Assembly (NCBI GenBank): GCA_903923795.1
Contig: CAIXYX010000029.1
Coordinates: 1-25,270, forward strand
Reading direction: 5' to 3'
From: an uncultured Microcaldota archaeon
GTDB lineage: Archaea; Micrarchaeota; Micrarchaeia; Anstonellales; Anstonellaceae
DNA: 25,270 nt
Part shown: positions 7,436 through 14,985 of the stretch, piece by piece
Position numbering within the stretch: position 1 is the first letter of the stretch
Layout: the number at the start of each line of letters is the position of its first letter
Program-made: the position numbers and the translations under genes
The notes under the pieces: generated by a model
Told to the model about the DNA's origin: nothing
The model's input: the letters and a program-made list of their open reading frames with translations, nothing else
Database searches by the model: none

Positions 7436-7921
7436 TTACTTCATCATGGCATCGAATTTTCCCGCGTCGAGCTCCTTCTTTATCTCGCGCGCATCTTTGC
7501 CATTGACGGTTATTCCCGAGCTGACGCAGGTGCCCAAGACCTCGGAGACCGCTCTCTTGACGTCTTTGGCAAGGGTTCCGGCCGCCTTTGCTTTGGCCAC
7601 TTTGACTGCCTGCTCCAATTTGAGGTCGCCGACAACTTGGGGCTCACCCTCGCCGCCTTTTCGTCCTTTTTCAAGTGACAATTCTTTCTTGATGAGTTCC
7701 GACGTGGCGGGGAAACCAACTTCAATGCGCCACGCTTTGGTGCCTTTGTCAACGAAAACCTTGACCGGCACCTTGACGCCGGTGAAGCCGGCAGTCTGTT
7801 TGTTTATCTCGGCGATAATCGCGCTGATGTTCACGCCCATCGGCGCAAGCGCTGGGGCGAGCGGGGGGCCTGCTTTTGCCTGCCCGCCATCTACGATAGC
7901 TGAAATGGCTGTTTCTGACAT
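7436..7921 (-). CDS. rpl11: Large-subunit ribosomal protein L11 (uL11)
   Basis: L11 sits at the GTPase-associated centre of the 50S subunit and binds 23S rRNA. The N-terminal domain has the hallmark GPPLAPALAPMGVN (about 19-32). The C-terminal RNA-binding domain covers about 75-145 and includes KAAGTLAKDVKRAVSEVLGTC. I choose ATG 7921 (161 residues) because the family starts a few residues before the VDGG segment, and because GAGGT lies about eight bases upstream on the minus strand. ATG 7954 would add 11 atypical residues and lacks a ribosome-binding site, although it is only about 11 bases from the predicted transcription start. It is divergent from the reductase gene, with a shared palindromic TATA box. 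Confidence 0.95.
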   Translation of the reverse strand: MSETAISAIVDGGQAKAGPPLAPALAPMGVNISAIIAEINKQTAGFTGVKVPVKVFVDKGTKAWRIEVGFPATSELIKKELSLEKGRKGGEGEPQVVGDLKLEQAVKVAKAKAAGTLAKDVKRAVSEVLGTCVSSGITVNGKDAREIKKELDAGKFDAMMK

Positions 7922-7986
7922 AGAGATGACCTCGTCTGAAGTGTTATTCGTCATAAGAGAGACGACAACATCGTTTCGCCGTTCAA

Positions 7987-7996
7987 CTTATATAAG
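7987..7996. promoter_or_regulatory. Palindromic TATA box shared by L11 and geranylgeranyl reductase
   Basis: CTTATATAAG is a perfect 10-base palindrome between two divergent genes. It could recruit TBP in either direction, giving starts near 7965 (minus) and 8018 (plus). Those positions argue against the upstream in-frame ATG at 8012 as start of the plus-strand gene. No other good box lies between the two genes. Confidence 0.55.
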
Positions 7997-8047
7997 CCTA
8001 ACGGGACATGTATGACATCTCTAAATTCATACTTTGGGTGTATTGCT

Positions 8048-9316
8048 ATGCCTGAACTTCCCGCTGCATATGATGTCATCGTCGCCGGCGCGGGCCCGGG
8101 CGGCTCGACAACCGCCGCTTATCTCGGCCAGCTCGGACGCCGTGTGCTTCTCATCGACAAAGCCCAATTCCCCCGCGACAAGACGTGCGGAGATGCCCTC
8201 TCGGGCAAGAGTATGAGAGTGGTGCGCGAGCTTGGGCTTGTTGAGGAGGTGGAGAAGCTGCCTCATGGGAACATAAGGGGCGTCACCTTCTCGGCCCCGA
8301 ACCGTGTTTCGGTGTCTATACCTTTTCAGACCAGCGACCCGAACCGACCCGGTGGCAGCGGGTATTGTTTGCGCCGCATGCACACCGACAACTTGTTTTT
8401 CAATGCAGCCAAAAAAACAAAGAATGTCACAACAATGGAGAAATTCCAGGTCAATGAGGTTGTGTTCGAGAACGGCGCCGCTGTCGGCGTCAAAGGAATA
8501 GATTTGAATGATGCGAAGAGAGAGGAGCGAATTTTTCGGGCCAAAGTGATAGTCGGCGCCGACGGTGTGAATTCAGCCGTTGCCCGCTCAGTTTTAGGCG
8601 AGAAAGCCGCGCTCGACCCGGCGCATTCGTGCGATGCTGTGCGCGCCTATTATTCAGGCATCAGTGGTTTAACCGACCAAATCGAAATCCATTTCGTCAA
8701 AGCCACGATGCCGGGCTATTTCTGGATTTTCCCCATGGAGAATGGCACAGCAAATGTTGGCTTGGGGCTTGTGAGCAAAGACTTGCAGGCGAAAATGAAG
8801 AAAGACAAGACAAATCTGCTCTCGATGTTTGACTATATTCTCAAAGATGAGCCCATGTTCAAGGAGAGGTTTGCCAATGCCAAAGCTATTTCGCCCATCA
8901 CCGGCTGGCGCCTGCCATTCGGCTCGGCACGGCGGCAACTGGCTGGAGATGGTTGGGTGCTGGTTGGCGATGCCGCTTCCCTTGTGGATCCGTTCTCTGG
9001 AGAAGGCGTGGGAAATGCCACCGCATCGGGCCGCATGGCAGCCCAATTCATCGACGAGGCGATTGAGCGCAATGATGTCTCGAAATTATCGCTCGGCGCA
9101 TATGAAGTGGCGGTGTGGGAAGAGTTGGGCAAAGAGCTGGCCACCAGCTACAAGATGCAGAGGTTGGGCCGCTACGAATGGCTGCTCAATTTGGTGGTGA
9201 ACAAGGCGGCGAAAAAACCAGCAGTGCGCGAGCTCATCTCGGCTTCATTGTCTGACGAGGTGGCGAAGAAGAAATTCGAGAATCCGCTGACATATGTGTG
9301 GCTGCTGCTGACTTAG
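8048..9316 (+). CDS. Geranylgeranyl reductase family flavoprotein
   Basis: This is a FAD-dependent reductase of the family that saturates geranylgeranyl chains of archaeal membrane lipids, using reduced ferredoxin or a similar donor. The N-terminal FAD fold has GAGPGG (14-19) and LLID ending strand two. DKTCGDAL around Cys47 is typical of this family. The substrate-pocket motif GYFWIFP is followed by ANVGLGLV at about 220-240. The second FAD motif is GDAASLVDPFSGEGVGNA (about 302-319). The length of 422 residues fits. ATG 8048 is preferred over ATG 8012, because 8012 lies upstream of the predicted transcription start and would add 12 residues before the usual beginning. Digeranylgeranylglycerophospholipid reductase is the likeliest role, but related members act on other prenyl substrates. 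Confidence 0.88.
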   Translation: MPELPAAYDVIVAGAGPGGSTTAAYLGQLGRRVLLIDKAQFPRDKTCGDALSGKSMRVVRELGLVEEVEKLPHGNIRGVTFSAPNRVSVSIPFQTSDPNRPGGSGYCLRRMHTDNLFFNAAKKTKNVTTMEKFQVNEVVFENGAAVGVKGIDLNDAKREERIFRAKVIVGADGVNSAVARSVLGEKAALDPAHSCDAVRAYYSGISGLTDQIEIHFVKATMPGYFWIFPMENGTANVGLGLVSKDLQAKMKKDKTNLLSMFDYILKDEPMFKERFANAKAISPITGWRLPFGSARRQLAGDGWVLVGDAASLVDPFSGEGVGNATASGRMAAQFIDEAIERNDVSKLSLGAYEVAVWEELGKELATSYKMQRLGRYEWLLNLVVNKAAKKPAVRELISASLSDEVAKKKFENPLTYVWLLLT

Positions 9317-9350
9317 AGCTGCGGCCGATGCAGATGAAACTGGTGATTCT

Positions 9351-9596
9351 ATGCCTCGCATCAACAAAAACGGAAGCGTGTCTATTCCAAAAGCATTGGA
9401 GAAGTCGCTCAATTGGGAGCCGGGGACAGAACTAACATTTCACGTGGAAGGTAACCGTTTGATTACAGAACCGAAAATCACGCAGAAGGACATCGAATTC
9501 GCGCGGCGCACCGAAGCCGCCTACCGCGAAGCCGAGAAAGGCAAATATGTCGAGACGAGCACATATGATTTTCTCAAAAAAGTTCGAAGGGCTTAG
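9351..9596 (+). CDS. AbrB/SpoVT-like DNA-binding protein
   Basis: This 81-residue protein has an N-terminal swapped-hairpin AbrB-type domain (about 3-42) with NGSVSIPKALEKSLNWEPGTEL, matching the family pattern of G-x-V-x-IP followed by L-x-x-GTEL. A charged helical tail with two near-repeats of Glu/Ala and a closing YDFLKKV follows. Such proteins bind DNA as dimers, often as antitoxins that repress their own operon. No toxin gene (PIN or RelE type) adjoins it: upstream is the reductase, 34 bases away on the same strand, and downstream is a convergent TPR gene. It may therefore be a stand-alone regulator or orphan antitoxin. GGTGA a few bases before ATG 9351 supports the start. It is probably co-transcribed with the reductase. 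Confidence 0.75.
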   Translation: MPRINKNGSVSIPKALEKSLNWEPGTELTFHVEGNRLITEPKITQKDIEFARRTEAAYREAEKGKYVETSTYDFLKKVRRA

Positions 9597-9599
9597 TTT

Positions 9600-10139
9600 C
9601 TATTTCCCGACTCTCGCCCTATCAATCAAACCTTTCACCAATTCTTTTGTCCCCTTCTCCACGGCGGGGCTGGAAGCAATGAATTGCTTGTTGAAATTCT
9701 CGAGCATGACAATGCAGCCCGCCTTGTCGAGCGCGAGCGCATCTTGTATGCACTGGCGCGCCTTTTGTGAATCACCCAATATGGCGCTGACGATGCCCAA
9801 TGCCGCGCTCGCCTCCATGCTGTCCTGCTTTATCGATTTGACATATTCGAGGTATTGCACTGATTCTTCATAGCGCCGCAGCGCCACGAGGGTGTAACCC
9901 ATCAAGAGCCAGACATCAGGAGAATTATTCTGAATCGTGGCGGCTTTCGATAGGGCTGCTAATGCCTCCTCGTGCTCGCCGGACATGTAATGCACTTTGC
10001 CTTTGAGATACCACACAATGGCGTCCGATGAATCCACTCTTGCCAGCGCATCGGCGGATTCGGCCGCCTCCCTGTTTTTCTTGGCGTCGAGGTAGCCTTG
10101 GGTCTTGGCGATGATTTGGTCTTCTAGAGCATCTGTCAT
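9600..10139 (-). CDS. Tetratricopeptide-repeat (TPR) protein
   Basis: This soluble 179-residue protein is built of TPR helical pairs. AIVWYLKGKVHYMSGEHEEALAALSKA (about 40-66), DVWLLMGYTLVALRRYEESVQYLEYV (about 75-100) and ASAALGIVSAILGDSQKARQCIQDAL (about 109-134) show the family's W/L-G-Y-A-P-type spacing. A degenerate fourth helix pair may precede them at about 8-35. TPRs form protein-binding scaffolds, and the partner is unknown. ATG 10139 lies 27.5 bases from the centre of a TTTAAA box that also faces the divergent 72-residue gene, so both transcripts look leaderless. It ends four bases from the AbrB-like gene on the opposite strand, with no room for a separate terminator. Confidence 0.85.
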   Translation of the reverse strand: MTDALEDQIIAKTQGYLDAKKNREAAESADALARVDSSDAIVWYLKGKVHYMSGEHEEALAALSKAATIQNNSPDVWLLMGYTLVALRRYEESVQYLEYVKSIKQDSMEASAALGIVSAILGDSQKARQCIQDALALDKAGCIVMLENFNKQFIASSPAVEKGTKELVKGLIDRARVGK

Positions 10140-10163
10140 AGAAGGCCAAACCCGTGCGAGCTA

Positions 10164-10169
10164 TTTAAA
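10164..10169. promoter_or_regulatory. Single palindromic TTTAAA box serving two divergent leaderless genes
   Basis: TTTAAA is centred at 10166.5. The minus-strand ATG (10139) is 27.5 bases away and the plus-strand ATG (10193) is 26.5 bases away, so both starts fit the usual TATA-to-start distance of this genome. Only 53 bases separate the two coding regions and no second box is visible. Confidence 0.65.
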
Positions 10170-10192
10170 GATTCGCCGGACTTTGAAGGTTT

Positions 10193-10411
10193 ATGGCATC
10201 AATGGCTCCATCCCCTTCCCGCGCGCCGACCGCGCCAGTAACCGCTCCGGTCACATCAAAAGCCGTGGCCGAGTATCAGGCGCTCAAAAAAAGCCTCAAC
10301 GAATTGGCCTCATGGGAATTGAGCGGCTCCGGATATGACAACTGCCCCATGATGTTTTGCGAGGCTGGCAAAGAGGCGCAGGCGAGGGCATTGGCGCAGG
10401 CATTGCAGTAA
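10193..10411 (+). CDS. Small hypothetical protein, 72 residues
   Basis: Not recognised. The first 25 residues are rich in Ala, Pro, Ser and Thr, and look disordered. The rest is probably helical, with a Cys-x4-Cys pair (about 51 and 56, CPMMFC) that could bind metal or form a disulfide. There is no membrane segment. Support for a real gene comes from its position 26.5 bases downstream of a TTTAAA box and from its order in front of a same-strand gene 25 bases later. A second in-frame ATG lies at 10202. The function is unknown. Confidence 0.55.
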   Translation: MASMAPSPSRAPTAPVTAPVTSKAVAEYQALKKSLNELASWELSGSGYDNCPMMFCEAGKEAQARALAQALQ

Positions 10412-10436
10412 ACAAGAATGATGAGGTTTACGAGCT

Positions 10437-10955
10437 ATGTTCTTCGACTCGCTTTGTAGCCTATTTCTGTTATCGCCGCATTTCTGGGGAATAGCGCAGG
10501 AAATCTATTCAATCAGGCCAACATTTGTCTCGGATTTGTTTCAGGCAGGCCGCATGGCATTCTCCAAGAATCCAAAGCGCATAAGGCAGGTGGATATCTT
10601 CATCGGTAACCTCATCGCACCGGCTTTCATGATTCTCGCCGGCATCTTCCTGGTATTCTCATTTTTCATCCACGACGAGAATCCGACCCAGCGCTATATC
10701 GACATCAGCATCTTCTCGACCTTGATCTATTTCGGGTTCGCCCTCCTGTTTCTGAAATTACTCGAGGACGACAGAATCCTAGTTGCTTTTCTAAAACGCA
10801 TAATCCTTCTTCTCCCCAACGCGTTTCTGCTCGCTTGGTTGGAGGGCATGAGATTGCACGGGCAGATAGATGCGAATACTCAGCTCGCGGCAGATTTAGT
10901 TTTGTTTGTGCTCTCGGCTCTTGCTGTATTCTGGCTTTCGCGAAAAACGAAATAG
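10437..10955 (+). CDS. Hypothetical integral membrane protein, 172 residues
   Basis: Not recognised. It has a hydrophobic N-terminal stretch and four further hydrophobic segments at about residues 53-78, 88-108, 113-133 and 145-168. The tail is basic (SRKTK) and there is a positively charged loop around KNPKRIRQ (about 43-50). GAGGT at 10423-10427 lies nine bases before ATG 10437 and supports that start. An ATG at 10554 would give a shorter four-helix protein and cannot be excluded. It follows the 72-residue gene closely, so the two may form an operon under the TTTAAA box. It converges on the pilus locus with a hairpin between them. Confidence 0.65.
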   Translation: MFFDSLCSLFLLSPHFWGIAQEIYSIRPTFVSDLFQAGRMAFSKNPKRIRQVDIFIGNLIAPAFMILAGIFLVFSFFIHDENPTQRYIDISIFSTLIYFGFALLFLKLLEDDRILVAFLKRIILLLPNAFLLAWLEGMRLHGQIDANTQLAADLVLFVLSALAVFWLSRKTK

Positions 10956-11019
10956 AAATCAAAACGAGAAAGTGCATCTAGTTTTCTTTTCCCCAACTTC
11001 TTTTCTTTCTCCCGAGGGT

Positions 11020-11043
11020 CTTTCTTTTCCGCAGAAAAGAAAG
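11020..11043. terminator. Perfect hairpin between convergent genes
   Basis: CTTTCTTTTC (11020-11029) and GAAAAGAAAG (11034-11043) form a perfect 10-bp stem with loop CGCA. Pyrimidine-rich tracts with TTTTCTTTTCC-like motifs occupy 10981-11010. It lies between the end of the membrane-protein gene (10955) and the end of the last pilus gene (11048), so it can act in both directions. Confidence 0.6.
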
Positions 11044-11047
11044 AGGC

Positions 11048-12088
11048 TCACATGAAGACGCCCAAGAACGCATGCAAAAATGTCTTCACTCCCCAGAACA
11101 CAAGATATGACATGATGGCCAGCGGCGGCCAGTATTTCAACCCGTACAGTACCTTGCCCTCCCCGATCACGCCGATAAAGACCGACACGAGCAATGCCGT
11201 GCCGACGATGATGACTATGGCCATCTGCCCGACGAAATCGGCCGAGAGGTTGAGCGAGGGGGCCAGCATGTTGCCCATCATCTTGACCGAGTCGGTGTTT
11301 ATCTGGCTCTGCATCTTTGTGAAGATGCCCAAAAATTCGGTCGAGATGGCGAGCAGCAGCGGCAGGCCGCCGATGAGGATGAAGACGAGGAAGATGGTGT
11401 ATGTGCGCGTGTTGAGCACAGTCTCCTTGCGCAGTTCGTCGAGGTCGCGTATCTCCTCGGCGGCGGTCTCGAGCAAGGACGCGAGCTTTCCTCCCGAGCG
11501 CAGGCCGTTCTCGAAGAAGGAGATTGTGCGGCGCAGCACAGGAGAGTCGATGTGGTCGGCGAGCGCCAGCAGCGCGTCTGTGAAAGTCTCTGTGCCCACC
11601 GAGCGGGCGGCGATGGTTTTCACCTCCTTCTCCAGAGGCCCGAATTCGGGGCGCGCGGCGGCGTTGAAGGCCGAGAAGGGCGTCAAGCCCGCGTGCATCT
11701 GCGCGGCCACCATGAGAAGGAAGTCGGGCAGCACGTCCTCGACACGGTGGGTGCGGTCGTGGATGACGTAATACAGATGCAGATATGCCATGGTCAGCAC
11801 GAAGGCGAAACCCACCATGGCCGAGAGGAACATGTAGCCTGTCATGAACAGCAGATTCAGGCTGCCGGGCAGGCCGAAGCCGATGTCGGTGTTGGCGGCG
11901 TAGCACACTATCGGGGGGATGGCGAACGCGATGAGGCCGACGGCGAGCGCGAGGAGCAGGCGCGAGCCGAGCCATATCTGCGGCGTCTGCTCGATGCCGG
12001 CGTAGCCCAAAAGACGGCTTAGGCTCGAGCCCTCGAGGCGCGGGGCGACTGGCACGAACCTTCTCTGCACGATGATTTTCGAAGCCAT
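11048..12088 (-). CDS. TadC/FlaJ-like pilus assembly membrane protein (second platform protein)
   Basis: This 346-residue protein of the T2SSF (GspF/TadC/FlaJ) superfamily would form the inner-membrane platform on which the secretion ATPase acts. Hydrophobic segments lie at about 43-65, 75-108, 228-250, 285-310 and 318-342. The cytoplasmic T2SSF domain (about 118-225) contains VLPDFLLMVAAQMHAGLTPFSAF, the family's helix with Gly-Leu, and SPVLRRTISFFENGLRSGGKLASLL. It is last in the minus-strand pilus locus. A weak GAGTGA lies about seven bases before the ATG. Archaeal pilus loci commonly carry two such proteins or one fused protein, and this pair fits that pattern. Confidence 0.85.
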   Translation of the reverse strand: MASKIIVQRRFVPVAPRLEGSSLSRLLGYAGIEQTPQIWLGSRLLLALAVGLIAFAIPPIVCYAANTDIGFGLPGSLNLLFMTGYMFLSAMVGFAFVLTMAYLHLYYVIHDRTHRVEDVLPDFLLMVAAQMHAGLTPFSAFNAAARPEFGPLEKEVKTIAARSVGTETFTDALLALADHIDSPVLRRTISFFENGLRSGGKLASLLETAAEEIRDLDELRKETVLNTRTYTIFLVFILIGGLPLLLAISTEFLGIFTKMQSQINTDSVKMMGNMLAPSLNLSADFVGQMAIVIIVGTALLVSVFIGVIGEGKVLYGLKYWPPLAIMSYLVFWGVKTFLHAFLGVFM

Positions 12089-12116
12089 GGTATTTCACTC
12101 GCTGATTTTTTTATGA

Positions 12117-12173
12117 TTCTTCCCATCCATGCGGTTTCATCTTGTTGGTTTGGTTTCTTCCCCATCCATGCGG
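12117..12173 (-). repeat. Direct repeat in the gap between the two platform genes
   Basis: CCCATCCATGCGG occurs at 12122-12134 and 12161-12173, each preceded by a TTCTTC-like stretch, giving a period of 39 bases. It fills most of the 93-base gap between the two TadC-like genes. On the minus strand it could encode a short repeated peptide after the stop of the first gene, but no gene is claimed. Confidence 0.6.
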
Positions 12174-12181
12174 GTCTCGTT

Positions 12182-13066
12182 CTATTCATACAATTTGGGC
12201 CTGCGCATTGACACATATCCGATGATGACACACTGTATCACCATGCCCCCCACCACGAGCGCGGTGTATATCTCCGGCGTCACGCCCAGCACGCCGAACA
12301 CCGAGAAGATGACCAGTACCGTGGTGCCCACCGTGGGCAGCACGGCCGCCACGAGCAGGTAGATGAGCACGATGAAATTCAGCTCGGCGTTGTATGCCTT
12401 GACCGAGCGCAATTGCGCGTCGACGAGCAGTTTGATGATGCCTTTGAGCGCATTGGTGAGGTCGGAACCCGAGCGCATGGCAGTGATGAGCTGCCATATC
12501 GTCTTCTTGAGGTATTTGCTCTGGCTGCGCAGCGCCATATCCTCGAGCGCCGTTGAGAGCGGCGTGCCGGCACGGACCTCGTTCACCGTCTTCTTCATTT
12601 CGGATGAAACTTGTCCATAGTCGCCGTCGGCCACGTTGGAGAGCACCTGGAAAAGGGGTATTCCTGAGGAGATTTGTATCAGCATGTCCCTCGTCGCGAA
12701 CAGAAGGCCGCGGTCTATCTTCGAGGCCACCGAGCGCGCGAGCATGCGCGGGTAGTAGAGGAGAAGCACGTAGAAAAGGAGCCACATGATGAACATGCCC
12801 AAGAAAGGGGCGAGTATCATCAGCGGGCCGGTCACTTTGCGCACAACCACGAACAGCACGGCGAAGAACAGGCCCATGAGGGCCCACACAAGCGCCGAGA
12901 GGCCGGCGGCAAATGCATAGACTTCCGGGCTCTGGGGGATGTGCGCGTTGGTGAGGTCGTATTGCAGGCCGGGATAGAAGCTTGAGAGGCGCGTGGCGAT
13001 GCCCCGAAACCGCACGGCGAGCTGCTCGGCGAGCGGCATGGGGATGAGCATCAGGGCGATGGCCAT
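12182..13066 (-). CDS. TadC/FlaJ-like pilus assembly membrane protein (first platform protein)
   Basis: This 294-residue T2SSF-type membrane protein pairs with the following gene as the pilus platform. Two hydrophobic segments lie at about 52-75 and 82-106, then comes a cytoplasmic helical domain (about 110-225) with LLFATRDMLIQISSGIPLFQVL and RAGTPLSTALEDMA. Two C-terminal segments lie at about 230-255 and 262-285. The closing tail is short and basic (SMRRPKLYE). The start ATG 13066 has GAGG six bases upstream, a normal archaeal ribosome-binding site. The gene therefore depends on upstream transcription from the ATPase promoter 77 bases away and beyond. It is shorter than the second platform protein, the common asymmetry in such pairs. 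Confidence 0.85.
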   Translation of the reverse strand: MAIALMLIPMPLAEQLAVRFRGIATRLSSFYPGLQYDLTNAHIPQSPEVYAFAAGLSALVWALMGLFFAVLFVVVRKVTGPLMILAPFLGMFIMWLLFYVLLLYYPRMLARSVASKIDRGLLFATRDMLIQISSGIPLFQVLSNVADGDYGQVSSEMKKTVNEVRAGTPLSTALEDMALRSQSKYLKKTIWQLITAMRSGSDLTNALKGIIKLLVDAQLRSVKAYNAELNFIVLIYLLVAAVLPTVGTTVLVIFSVFGVLGVTPEIYTALVVGGMVIQCVIIGYVSMRRPKLYE

Positions 13067-13143
13067 ATCGATCCTCGTGAATTATCCGCTCTTGCACAGG
13101 CGTCCGGACGGCCGCGTGCATCGGCGTTCTGGATTGCGCATGC

Positions 13144-14883
13144 TTATTCCGAATCGGCCGGAGCCGACAGGTTCCTGCTCGCGATGTCATACACTTCGTC
13201 GGGGTTGGCGTAGTAGAGGGAGAATATGTTGCCCACGGCATCGATATCGGTTATCTTGTTTTTTATCATCCAGCGCAATATCATCTGCCTCTTCTTGTTG
13301 TCCTCGACGATTTTCTCCTTGGTCATGCCCGTGTGCAGGTTGAGCTCTTTGTAGAAACGGGCCGGCTCGCCGACCTTCTCCCACGTGTCTGTGCGCGGGC
13401 GCCAGCGGAATACGACGTTGGGCTCGACTATCCCCTCGTCCGAGCTCTCGCCCACCTCGGCGATTTCCAATGTTCGGCGCAGGTTGCGGCGTCTGTCACG
13501 GAATTGCACCACAAGAAGATGCAGGGTGTCGAGGTCGGCTGATGGCAGCTCGATTGGCGGACTCGTCATGCGCCGAACCGCCTGCGCGGCCGTATCGGCG
13601 TGCAGGGTCGAATACACCGAGTGGCCCGTGTGCATGGCCTCGAAAGCCGTCTCGGCCTCTCGCTGCTTCCTTATTTCTCCGACAAATATGCGGTCAGGCC
13701 TCATACGCAAAGATGTGACGATGCAGTCCAGCATCGTGACCTCGCCCTGCCCTTCGGGGTTCGGCAGTCTTGTGAGAAGCGGAATCCAGTTCCACTGGTG
13801 CTTTGGCAATGTCAGCTCTCTTGTGTCCTCTATAGTGATGATGCGCTGGTTCGGCGGCACGAATGCGGCGAGGGCGTTTAGCGCGGAGGTTTTTCCTGAT
13901 GCAGTGCCGCCCACCACCATCATGTTCAATTCGTAATGAAATGCCTGCCACAGCATGGCCGCCATCTCGAGGTTCATGGTGTGCGCGGGCTCGCCCAAAA
14001 GATTGATGATTGTCCATGGCACTCTTGCGAAGCGGCGGATGGTGATTGTGTTGCCGTGCGATGAGATGGGCACCAGAGTCGCGCAGACACGGTCTCCCAT
14101 CTCGAGGCGCGCGTCGAGGATTGGTGTGAGGGTTGCGATTTGTCTTCCGACACGCCGCGCGATTTGACTCGCGTAGTTGAATATGGCCGCCTCATCGGGC
14201 ATGAATATGTTGGTCTTGAGCCACCCGAATCTCCTGTGGTAAACGCCGATGGGGGATTTGGCGTTGTTGACCGCTATCTCCTCGAGCCAGTCGTCGCGGT
14301 TGAGCAGGTCAAGCTCGCCGAGGCCGAACATGATGTGCAGCAAGAGGCCCGACAAGAGGTCCGTAGTCTCGCTGCCCAAATCATAGCGGCCCAGCGTCTT
14401 CTTTATCGTCTCGTGAAAACCTGTGCGCACCGCCATGACGCGCTCGATGTCAGACACGTCGGAATTCTCGGCAGGCACGGATTTGATGAGCTGCTCTTTT
14501 ATCTGGTCGAGGAAAATTCTCGTCGGCACCGACAGCTCCACGAGCGACACGTTGTAGAATCTCTCGCGCCCCGTGTCCCTTATCTCGACCGTTGCCGGCA
14601 CGTCGTCGGCCTTGAATGTGTAGGTCTCGATGAGCCGGCCCGGCGAGACGTCTTCGGCGCCGGCGGGGCGCTTGGGCTCGGGGGGAAGCTGGACGAAATT
14701 CACCTGCGGCTTCTCCATCACGTTGAGAGGGTAGTCGACCTGCACCACTCCGGCCGATTCCATCAGGGCGGCCAGCGCGTCGAGAGCCTGCGGCTTCATG
14801 CGCAGCTCGCGTATCAGCACATCGACGGTGCGCTTGTCCCCCCGAATCAGCGTGATGAACTGGTCGATTTTGGTGTGGAGCAT
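13144..14883 (-). CDS. Type II/IV secretion system ATPase of the TadA/FlaI/VirB11 family
   Basis: This is the cytoplasmic hexameric ATPase that powers assembly of an archaeal type IV pilus. The N-terminus (about 1-50) looks like a small winged-helix domain and is followed by an N-terminal domain to about 290. The motor domain has Walker A GGTASGKT (about 325-332), the Asp box ITIEDTREL (about 349-357), Walker B RIFVGEIR (about 398-405) and the His box GHSVYSTLHAD (about 420-430). An in-frame TTG at 14895 would lengthen it by four residues, but ATG 14883 is chosen: it lies 27.5 bases from a TTTAAA box, implying a leaderless transcript. The length of 579 residues is within the family range. Four prepilin genes precede it and two TadC-like genes follow. 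Confidence 0.93.
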   Translation of the reverse strand: MLHTKIDQFITLIRGDKRTVDVLIRELRMKPQALDALAALMESAGVVQVDYPLNVMEKPQVNFVQLPPEPKRPAGAEDVSPGRLIETYTFKADDVPATVEIRDTGRERFYNVSLVELSVPTRIFLDQIKEQLIKSVPAENSDVSDIERVMAVRTGFHETIKKTLGRYDLGSETTDLLSGLLLHIMFGLGELDLLNRDDWLEEIAVNNAKSPIGVYHRRFGWLKTNIFMPDEAAIFNYASQIARRVGRQIATLTPILDARLEMGDRVCATLVPISSHGNTITIRRFARVPWTIINLLGEPAHTMNLEMAAMLWQAFHYELNMMVVGGTASGKTSALNALAAFVPPNQRIITIEDTRELTLPKHQWNWIPLLTRLPNPEGQGEVTMLDCIVTSLRMRPDRIFVGEIRKQREAETAFEAMHTGHSVYSTLHADTAAQAVRRMTSPPIELPSADLDTLHLLVVQFRDRRRNLRRTLEIAEVGESSDEGIVEPNVVFRWRPRTDTWEKVGEPARFYKELNLHTGMTKEKIVEDNKKRQMILRWMIKNKITDIDAVGNIFSLYYANPDEVYDIASRNLSAPADSE

Positions 14884-14907
14884 CGGCCCACTCAACGAGC
14901 GGGAGGA

Positions 14908-14913
14908 TTTAAA
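14908..14913 (-). promoter_or_regulatory. TATA box for the pilus ATPase
   Basis: TTTAAA in the context CCTTTAAATCC on the coding strand is centred 27.5 bases before ATG 14883. It gives the ATPase and platform genes a promoter separate from the prepilins. Confidence 0.6.
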
Positions 14914-14985
14914 GGTTGCCTAATCTGCCCGAGCGGCTGAAAGTAATGAGATGGTAGAGTGGAGATTTCTTTTCGCCCGGCCCGC

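Noticed and set aside
9351..10139. Toxin-antitoxin pair formed by the AbrB-like and the next gene
   Set aside because: The neighbour is a convergent TPR protein with no toxin motif.
13101..13110. Palindrome CGTCCGGACG between the ATPase and platform genes as an operator
   Set aside because: It is a single short GC palindrome inside an operon gap with no promoter nearby, so it is likely chance.
12186..13241. 351-residue alternative frame over the first platform gene
   Set aside because: It is Arg/His/Pro-rich and overlaps a membrane protein with clear T2SSF features.
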